A DNA stretch of 64,000 nucleotides from Petropleomorpha daqingensis (lineage in GTDB: Bacteria; Actinomycetota; Actinomycetes; Mycobacteriales; Geodermatophilaceae): the NCBI RefSeq assembly GCF_013408985.1, contig NZ_JACBZT010000001.1, positions 2,170,001-2,234,000 on the forward strand, read 5' to 3'. Numbering within the stretch: the stretch's first letter is position 1; each line of letters begins with the position of its first letter. The translations under genes were made by a program, and so were the position numbers. This document shows positions 58,464-64,000 of this stretch, piece after piece. Under the pieces are notes generated by a model, which had not been told where the DNA came from, ran no database searches, and saw nothing but the letters and a program-made list of their open reading frames with translations.

Positions 58464-59572
58464 GACCGGCCCCGCAGACGGGAGAGCACCTGGCACACCC
58501 GGTCGACCTGCGCCACGGTCATCGTCGGTGAGAGCGGCAGCGACAGGATCCGCTCCGCTGCCCGGTCGGTGACCGGCAGCTTCTCGTCGACGAACTCGGC
58601 GAAGGCCGGCTGCCGGTAGCAGGGCACCGGGTAGTGCAGCCCCCAGCCGATTCCGGCGACGCTCATGACGTGCGTCGCGGCGGCCCGGTCGCGCACCTGC
58701 ACCACGGCGAGGTGGTGCACCGACTCCGCCAGCCCGTGCTGCGCCAGGGGCATGCAGCGGCGCGGCAGCTGCTCCCGGTAGTGCTGCATCAGGACCCGGC
58801 GCTTGTGGTTCTGCTCGTCGAGCTTCGGCAGCTTCACGCTGAGCACGGCCGCCTGCAGGGTGTCCAGCCGGCTGTTGCGGCCGCTGACGTCGTGCACCCA
58901 GTGGCTCTCGCGCGCCCGGCCGTGGTTGGCCAGCTGCCGCACCCGCGACGCGATCTCGTCGTCGTCCGTGAGCACCGCGCCGCCGTCCCCGAGGGCACCC
59001 AGGTTCTTGGCCGGGTAGAAGCTGAAGGCGGCCGCCCGACCGATGCTGCCGGCCCGCCGGCCGCCGAACCGGGCCCCGTGAGCCTGGGCGGCGTCCTCCA
59101 GCAGCACGAGCCCGTGCCGGGCCGCGATGCTCTCCAACCGGTCGACCTCGGCCATCTGCCCGTAGAGGTGGACGGCGATGATCGCCACCGTGCGCGGGTT
59201 GATGGCCTCTTCGACGGCATCGGGGTCGATCTCCAGCGTGGTCGGCCGGACGTCTACGAAGCGGGGGAACGCGCCCGCCGCGCAGATCGCCTCCGCGGTG
59301 GCCACGAAGGTGTTGCCGGGCACGATCACCTCGTCGCCGGGCCCGATCCCCAGTGCGGCGAGGATCAGCTCGAGCGCGTCGGTGCCGTTGCCGACCCCTA
59401 TGCAGTGCGCGCTGTCGCAGTACTCGGCGAACTCGCTCTCGAAGATCTCCACCTCCGGACCGCCGGTGAAGCGGCCGTGCCCGAGGACGTCGCGCCACGC
59501 CCGGTCGAGCTCCTTGCGCACCACCTCGTTGCCGGCCCGCAGGTCCAGGAACGGGATGAACGGGCTGATCAT
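58460..59572 (-). CDS. DegT/DnrJ/EryC1/StrS aminotransferase (WbpE-like)
   Basis: 370 residues. PLP-dependent sugar aminotransferase with GVGNGTDALELIL near 62, GDEVIVPGNTFVATAEAI near 80, LLEDAAQAHGARF near 158 and the catalytic lysine in SFYPAKNLGALGDGGAV near 190. Transfers an amino group from glutamate to a 3-keto UDP-sugar. Coupled by ATGA overlaps to the Gfo/Idh gene before it and the acetyltransferase after it. Confidence 0.93.
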   Translation of the reverse strand: MISPFIPFLDLRAGNEVVRKELDRAWRDVLGHGRFTGGPEVEIFESEFAEYCDSAHCIGVGNGTDALELILAALGIGPGDEVIVPGNTFVATAEAICAAGAFPRFVDVRPTTLEIDPDAVEEAINPRTVAIIAVHLYGQMAEVDRLESIAARHGLVLLEDAAQAHGARFGGRRAGSIGRAAAFSFYPAKNLGALGDGGAVLTDDDEIASRVRQLANHGRARESHWVHDVSGRNSRLDTLQAAVLSVKLPKLDEQNHKRRVLMQHYREQLPRRCMPLAQHGLAESVHHLAVVQVRDRAAATHVMSVAGIGWGLHYPVPCYRQPAFAEFVDEKLPVTDRAAERILSLPLSPTMTVAQVDRVCQVLSRLRGRS

Positions 59573-60720
59573 GATGCGATCCCAGGAACCGGGACCTCGA
59601 GGTCCGCGCCCCAGGGAGCTTCGGTCACGCCGACCAGGGACGTCGCACGGCCCTCGTTGCGCAGCGCGTCGTCAGTGGCGGCGAGCACACGGACCACGTC
59701 GAGACCGCGCTCGCCCGGCGTCTGCGGCCGGGTGCCGGACCGCAGGCACGCGATGAAGTGCCGGTCCTGCACGAGCAGCGGCTCCTCGAACGCGATGTAC
59801 GGGGAGATGATGTCGCCGGTCCGGTACGAGACGGGCAGCGCGAAGGCGTCCGCCGGATCGGTGATCGCCGCGACGTCGACACCGATGTCGTAGATGCGGA
59901 TGCGCTCGTTGTCCGACATGTCGTCGTACACCGCCATCCGCTTCTCGCCCACGACGGTGACCTGTCGGACCTTCCTGGGCGTCAGCCAGCTCACGTGCAC
60001 GTAGGCGTGCGTCTGCGACCGGGGGAAGTCCAGCCGCAGGTAGGCGACGTCCGGGTGCTGAGAACTGATGTGGCTGTGCGCCCACACCGTCGCCTGCTCC
60101 GGCATCTCGTCGAGGACGAACGAGACGATCGAGATGTCGTGCGGTGCGAGATCCCAGATCACGTTCACGTCGCGCTGGTACCGGCCGAGGCTCAGCCGGG
60201 CGGTGTCGACGTAGAGGATCCGGCCGAGCGAGCCCGAGCGGACCAGTTCGCGCAGCTTCCAGACGGCCGCGTTGTACTCGAACGTGTGCCCGACCATCAG
60301 TTGCACGTCGTTCTCGTGGGCGGCCCGGACCAGCAGTTCGGCGTCCTCGACCGAGGTGGCCAGGGGCTTTTCGACGAGCACGTGCCGGCCGGCCTCGATG
60401 GCTCGGCGTGCCAGTCCGGTGTGGGTGCCGGGAGGGGTGGCGACGACGACGGCGTCGACCGAGCCCAGCACGTCGCCCAGACGGGTCGCCGTCCGGACGT
60501 TGGGGTGGTGAGCGGCCGCGTCGGCCAGGCGCTCGGGCTCACCGTCGACGATGGTCAGGTCGACGCCGGGCACGCTGCTGAGCACGCGCACGTGCTTCGA
60601 GCCCCAGTAGCCGTATCCGACCACGGCGAGGGACACGGGTTGCGTCGTGGGCGGGACCGGAGCAGGGCGGTGGGGAGTGGGTAGGGCGGAAGTGCCGTGG
60701 AGGGGCTTCTCATTCCTCAT
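59569..60720 (-). CDS. Gfo/Idh/MocA oxidoreductase (WbpB-like)
   Basis: 383 residues from ATG 60720. VVGYGYWGSKHVRVL near 32 is the Rossmann NAD-binding site; HVLVEKPLATS near 118 is the family EKP signature; WDLAPHDISIVSFVLDE near 195 holds the active-site D-x-x-x-H. It would oxidise C3 of a UDP-2-acetamido-uronate to the 3-keto compound used by the neighbouring aminotransferase. First gene of the coupled operon 60720-57807. Confidence 0.9.
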   Translation of the reverse strand: MRNEKPLHGTSALPTPHRPAPVPPTTQPVSLAVVGYGYWGSKHVRVLSSVPGVDLTIVDGEPERLADAAAHHPNVRTATRLGDVLGSVDAVVVATPPGTHTGLARRAIEAGRHVLVEKPLATSVEDAELLVRAAHENDVQLMVGHTFEYNAAVWKLRELVRSGSLGRILYVDTARLSLGRYQRDVNVIWDLAPHDISIVSFVLDEMPEQATVWAHSHISSQHPDVAYLRLDFPRSQTHAYVHVSWLTPRKVRQVTVVGEKRMAVYDDMSDNERIRIYDIGVDVAAITDPADAFALPVSYRTGDIISPYIAFEEPLLVQDRHFIACLRSGTRPQTPGERGLDVVRVLAATDDALRNEGRATSLVGVTEAPWGADLEVPVPGIAS

Positions 60721-60792
60721 CTCAGGAGGTCCTTGAGGTTGCCCGCGGAGAACGCGGGAGGAAGACAGGTGGGGACCAGTAGTCCGCTGGAG

Positions 60793-60820
60793 CCGGTCGA
60801 CCGGAGGGCCGGTCGGCCGG
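60793..60820 (-). terminator. Hairpin after the TPPGQ protein gene
   Basis: A 12-bp stem (CCGGTCGACCGG / CCGGTCGGCCGG, one G-T wobble) with loop AGGG, 52 bases beyond the minus-strand stop and ahead of the Gfo/Idh operon. Likely separates the two transcription units. Confidence 0.55.
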
Positions 60821-60872
60821 GATGCCGGGGCGCGAGCCCGCGGCGGCGATCAGGACAGGCGTCGCGCCTGGA

Positions 60873-63707
60873 TCAGCCGGGTGGGCTTCCGGGGTCGTCG
60901 GGCAGGCCGGTCGGTCGCGCCCCGTCGTCGGAGACGAAGAAGGAGGACGCGGACGACGGCGCCGACCAGTCGGCGCCGGCCAGGGGTGCAGCGGCGTCGG
61001 TCGCGCCGTGAGCGTTCCGGCTGCCGCGTTCTGAGGTACCGACGTTCGTCCCGGCGCAGGAGCCCGCAGACGGCGAGGGCGGCGGGGGAACGGGCATGGG
61101 GCCGGCCGGTCCGAACGGCGCCGACGGCCCGGTCGGGCTGTTCAGCGGCTCGTCGGCGGACGACGTCACACGCGTCGGCTGGCTCACGACGGTCGTGGCG
61201 TGCCCGTGGGGGATCGCGCTCTCCGTCACCGTTACGAGGGCCCGGACGTAGGCCAGGTTCACGACGTCCGCGAGCGTGACGACGCCGTCCAGCCCCGCGC
61301 AGCCGGCCGGGAGCAGTTCTGCCGTGGGAGCGGACGTGACGAGCGGCTCGGGGGAGACGGCGGTGTCCGCGGCCAGGACGACCGGCGTGACGGAGGTGGC
61401 CGCGTTGTCCGTGGCGGGCGTGCTGCCGGCTGGCGTCTGCGGAGGCTCGGTCGGCTGCGTCGCTGGCGACGGCTGTCCGGCCTGTTGGCCGGTCGCGCTC
61501 GTGCTGTCAGCCTGATCGGGCGGGGTCTCGGACTGGCCGGGCGGGATCGTGCTCTGCCCCGGCGGGGTCTCGGACTGGCCGGGCGGGGTCTCGGACTGGC
61601 CGGGCGGGATCGTGCTCTGCCCCGGCGGGGTCTCGGACTGGCCGGGCGGGGTCTCGGACTGGCCGGGCGGGGTGGTGCTCTGCCCCGGCGGGGTCTCGGA
61701 CTGGCCGGGCGGGGTCTCGGACTGGCCGGGCGGGGTCTCGGACTGGCCGGGCGGGGTGGTGCTCTGCCCCGGCGGGGTCTCGGCCTGCCCGGGCGGGGTC
61801 TCGGACTGGCCGGGCGGGGTGGTGCTCTGCCCCGGCGGAGTGTCGGCCTGCCCGGGCGGAGTGTCGGCCTGCCCAGGAGGGGTGGTGCTCAAGCCGGGCG
61901 GGATCTGGGTCTGGCCCGGCGGGGTGCTCGTGGGCCGCTCAACCGGAGGGTTGACCGCGGGCGGCGTGCCGACGTCGCTGCCGTCGGTGGCCAGTCCGGG
62001 CGGCGTTTGGGTCTGTCCCGGTGGGGTCTGGGGCTGGCCGGGCGGGGTGTCGCTCTGGCCAGGTGGGGTCCGGGTCTGTCCCGGCGGGGTGTGGACCTCT
62101 GCGGGCGGGATGGTGGTGATCGGGTCGGCCGGCGTGTCGGTGGCCGGCGGGGTGGTGCTGTCGTCGACCTGGCTAGGTGGGGTCTGGCTCTGGCCGGGCG
62201 GGGTCCGGGTCTGTCCCGGTGGGGTGTGGCTGTGGCCGGGTGGGGTGTTGGTCGGCGGGTCGGTCGGGGTGTCGGTGGTCGGGTCGGCCGGGGTGTCGGT
62301 GGCCGGCGGGGTGGTGCTGTCGTCGACCTGGCTGGGTGGGGTCTGGCTCTGGCCGGGCGGGGTGTCGCTCTGGCCGGGAGGAGTGTTGGCCTGTCCGGGT
62401 GGGGTGTGAGCCTGTCCGGGCGGAGTGCTGGCGGCCGGGTCGGTAGTCGTCGGGGGGGTGCTGTCGTCGACCTGGCCAGGCGGGGTCTGGTTCTGGCCGG
62501 GCGGGGTGTCGCCCTTTCCGGGCGGGGTGTCGCTCTGCCCCGGCGGGGTGTGGGCCTGGCCGGGCGGGGTGCTGATGGGCGGGTCGGCCGGAGGATCGGC
62601 CGGAGGGTCGGCGATCGGCGGGGTGGTGGTGCTGTCGTCGACCTGGCCGGGCGGGGTCTGGCTCTGGCCGGGCGGGGTGTCGCTCTGTCCGGGCGGGGTG
62701 TGGCCCTGGCCGGGCGGGGTGGTGCTGTCGTCCACCTGGCCGGGCGGGGTCTGGCTCTGGCCGGGCGGAGTGTCGCTCTGGCCTGGCGGGATGCTGTTGT
62801 CGACCTGGCCCGGCGGGGTGTTGTTCTGCGCGGGCGGAATCTTGGCCTGTCCGGGCGGCGTGCTGGTGGCTGAGTCGGCTGGCGGCTCAGCGGACGGCGG
62901 GGTCGTGGTGGTGCTGTCGTCGACCTGGCCCGGCGGAACCGTGCTCTGGCCGGGCGGGGTGTCGCTCTGACCCGGAGGAATGTGGGTCTGGTCGGTGGGG
63001 GTTTCGCTCTGGCCGGGAGGGGTCTGGCTCTGGCCGGGAGGGGTCTGGCTCTGGCCGGGCGGAGCGGCGGCTGGGTCGGCCGGAGTGTCGGCTGGGTCGG
63101 CCGGAGTGTCGGCTGGGTCGGCCGGAGGGTCGGCTGGAGTCTCGGTGGGCGGCGGAGTGCCGGCGGCTGCGTCGGCCGGAGGGTCGGCGGTGGGCGGCGT
63201 AGCGCTGCTGTCGTCGACCTGTCCCGGCGGGGTGTCGCTCTGGCCGGGTGGGGTGTTGGCCTGTCCGGGCGGGGTCCCGTCTTGTCCGGGCGGAACCGTG
63301 CTCTGGTCGGACGGGGTGTCGCTCTGTCCCGGCGGAGTCTGGTCCTGTCCGGGCGGGGTGGCGCTGCCGTCGATCTGACCGGGCGGAGAGTTCTGGCCGG
63401 GTGAGGTACCGCCTTGTCCGGGTGGAGTGCTGTCCTGGCCGGGCGGGGTGTTGCTCGGCTTGTCGGCCCCTGACTTGGCGCTCGTCGCAGCTGTCGCCGT
63501 GACGGTGCTGCCCTGCGCTGCCGGGGTGGCCCGGGCCGCTCCGGCCAGGAAAGCGAGGAACGCCCAGCCGCAGGCGAGGAGGAAGACGACGACCGGGTAG
63601 CGGACCCACACTCGAGGCTCGGCCGATTGTCGGTCAGCCGACTGTGCGACGGTCGTCGTGCTGGGCGGCGTACCGCCCAGCGACGACCTCGGACAGCCTG
63701 CTGACAC
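60873..63707 (-). CDS. TPPGQ heptapeptide-repeat wall or exported protein
   Basis: 944 residues from GTG 63707. A basic stretch and a hydrophobic helix (YPVVVFLLACGWAFLAFLAG, about residues 33-52) act as signal or anchor. Residues ~80-730 are tandem TPPGQ-x-x heptapeptides (x-x often SE, SD, ST, AE) broken by short VDDSTTPP-x-x-DPPADPP inserts. A C-terminal domain (~730-944) has LLPAGCAGLDGV, LVTVTESAIPHG, proline-rich VPPPPSPS, SAGSCAGT and SFFVSDDGA, resembling the end of the protein at 28373. No enzyme motif. The heptads would form an extended, flexible polyproline-like stalk across the wall, carrying the C-terminal domain outside. Frame is intact throughout. Confidence 0.75.
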   Translation of the reverse strand: MSAGCPRSSLGGTPPSTTTVAQSADRQSAEPRVWVRYPVVVFLLACGWAFLAFLAGAARATPAAQGSTVTATAATSAKSGADKPSNTPPGQDSTPPGQGGTSPGQNSPPGQIDGSATPPGQDQTPPGQSDTPSDQSTVPPGQDGTPPGQANTPPGQSDTPPGQVDDSSATPPTADPPADAAAGTPPPTETPADPPADPADTPADPADTPADPAAAPPGQSQTPPGQSQTPPGQSETPTDQTHIPPGQSDTPPGQSTVPPGQVDDSTTTTPPSAEPPADSATSTPPGQAKIPPAQNNTPPGQVDNSIPPGQSDTPPGQSQTPPGQVDDSTTPPGQGHTPPGQSDTPPGQSQTPPGQVDDSTTTPPIADPPADPPADPPISTPPGQAHTPPGQSDTPPGKGDTPPGQNQTPPGQVDDSTPPTTTDPAASTPPGQAHTPPGQANTPPGQSDTPPGQSQTPPSQVDDSTTPPATDTPADPTTDTPTDPPTNTPPGHSHTPPGQTRTPPGQSQTPPSQVDDSTTPPATDTPADPITTIPPAEVHTPPGQTRTPPGQSDTPPGQPQTPPGQTQTPPGLATDGSDVGTPPAVNPPVERPTSTPPGQTQIPPGLSTTPPGQADTPPGQADTPPGQSTTPPGQSETPPGQAETPPGQSTTPPGQSETPPGQSETPPGQSETPPGQSTTPPGQSETPPGQSETPPGQSTIPPGQSETPPGQSETPPGQSTIPPGQSETPPDQADSTSATGQQAGQPSPATQPTEPPQTPAGSTPATDNAATSVTPVVLAADTAVSPEPLVTSAPTAELLPAGCAGLDGVVTLADVVNLAYVRALVTVTESAIPHGHATTVVSQPTRVTSSADEPLNSPTGPSAPFGPAGPMPVPPPPSPSAGSCAGTNVGTSERGSRNAHGATDAAAPLAGADWSAPSSASSFFVSDDGARPTGLPDDPGSPPG
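61517..63456 (-). repeat. 21-bp tandem repeats encoding TPPGQ heptapeptides
   Basis: The most regular stretch is 61517-61870, where 21-base copies (GTCTCGGACTGGCCGGGCGG and its variants on the plus strand) are almost identical. Further along, copies diverge and are separated by non-repeat inserts. Always in phase in the minus strand, so selection is on the protein. The strand asymmetry also produces long spurious open frames on the plus strand. Confidence 0.88.
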
Positions 63708-64000
63708 GGACGGGCCCCTATTCTCAGGATGCCGGGGCCGCTGTCCTCCTCCTCGCGCTTCCGACGAGACGGCTCCGGCTGTGGACGCGCTTGGCGGATG
63801 CGGACATTTGTCCGAGGGTGGGTCCCGAGCAAGTCCCTGCCCCGCGCCTGTGCACGGCCCCGGTGCTGTCATCACCGTCCGTGACCGGTAGCGCGCCGAA
63901 CCGAGCTACAGCTGGACAGGGTTCCGGAACGTTGTGACGGGATCCGTCCGTATCGACTGCGATGCGTGACGTGCGCTGCTGATGCAGCGTCCACGCGCTC
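63708..64000. other. Region upstream of the TPPGQ gene to the window end
   Basis: No supported gene in these 293 bases. A CCGGAACGTTGTGACGGGAT box at 63924 resembles the one near 44518. The promoter of the TPPGQ gene should lie here. A gene could start beyond the window. Confidence 0.4.

Noticed and set aside
57807-59498. N-terminal extension of the acetyltransferase to 59498
   Set aside because: The extension lies on top of the DegT aminotransferase in another frame; ATG 58463 gives the complete domain and an ATGA overlap.
61549-62409. Plus-strand frame encoding PGGVSDW-type repeats
   Set aside because: Second antisense shadow of the same heptapeptide repeats, with no signal peptide or supported start.
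61200-62873. Long plus-strand open frame of RRGLGLAGR-type repeats
   Set aside because: It is the complement of the TPPGQ repeat region; no ribosome-binding site and amino-acid content is an artefact of the repeat.
61517-63456. Possible CRISPR array
   Set aside because: Units are contiguous 21-bp copies without spacers, in phase with a protein; no cas genes are present.

Overview
The window is chromosomal DNA from a very GC-rich actinobacterium. Third codon positions are mostly G/C, GTG starts are common, and genes often overlap through ATGA, GTGA or TGATG junctions. The gene repertoire looks to me like Geodermatophilaceae (Geodermatophilus, Blastococcus or Modestobacter), but that placement is inference; no rRNA or housekeeping marker fixes it. 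About two thirds of the window is a large, composite surface-polysaccharide locus (Wzx/Wzy type), followed by ordinary chromosomal genes and then a second, smaller sugar-biosynthesis operon.

Layout. (1) 1-9030, plus strand: a tightly coupled operon of a kinase-like Wzz protein that has lost its P-loop, an FAD oxidoreductase, an ATP-grasp ligase, a NodB-type deacetylase, a GT4 glycosyltransferase, a membrane protein, a lysozyme-fold exported protein and an LCP-like protein lacking its arginines. (2) 9235-17274: a 5'-truncated PP2C phosphatase, then a block of visibly lower GC with tagD, a TagF-like polymerase, Wzx, Wzy, two glycosyltransferases and an acetyltransferase, probably horizontally acquired. 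(3) 17582-28275: tyrosine kinase/Wzz, initiating glycosylphosphotransferase, LMW tyrosine phosphatase, a second Wzz, a canonical LCP ligase, UDP-sugar dehydrogenase and a set of small and multi-span membrane paralogues. (4) 28373-41199: a repeat-rich exported protein, GDP-fucose synthesis (gmd/fcl), two acyl/glycosyltransferase blocks with duplicated divergent promoters, a second tyrosine kinase, WecG/TagA transferase, and a second Wzx/Wzy pair. (5) 41019-56840: nucleotidyltransferase, 2'-5' RNA ligase-like protein, a large exported PKD protein, PHP, DoxX, PAP2-DAG kinase fusion, CGNR regulator with MFS exporter, tRNA-Ser and tRNA-Arg, hydrolases, TetR/cupin and MMPL. (6) 56943-63707, minus strand: Gfo/Idh dehydrogenase, DegT aminotransferase and hexapeptide acyltransferase (a WbpB/E/D-like diaminouronate set), a truncated sugar transferase, the internally deleted remnant of a second oxidoreductase/ATP-grasp pair, and a 944-residue protein made largely of TPPGQ heptapeptides.

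How it fits together. Initiating transferases load a sugar phosphate on undecaprenyl phosphate; the glycosyltransferases extend it with fucose, uronic acid, diaminouronic acid and possibly glycerol phosphate; two Wzx/Wzy sets flip and polymerise; Wzz/kinase and Wzb-type phosphatase control chain length; LCP proteins attach the product to the wall. A recurring theme is active enzymes coexisting with paralogues that have lost catalytic residues (kinase, LCP, sugar transferase), and families of paralogous membrane and low-complexity exported proteins scattered through the locus.
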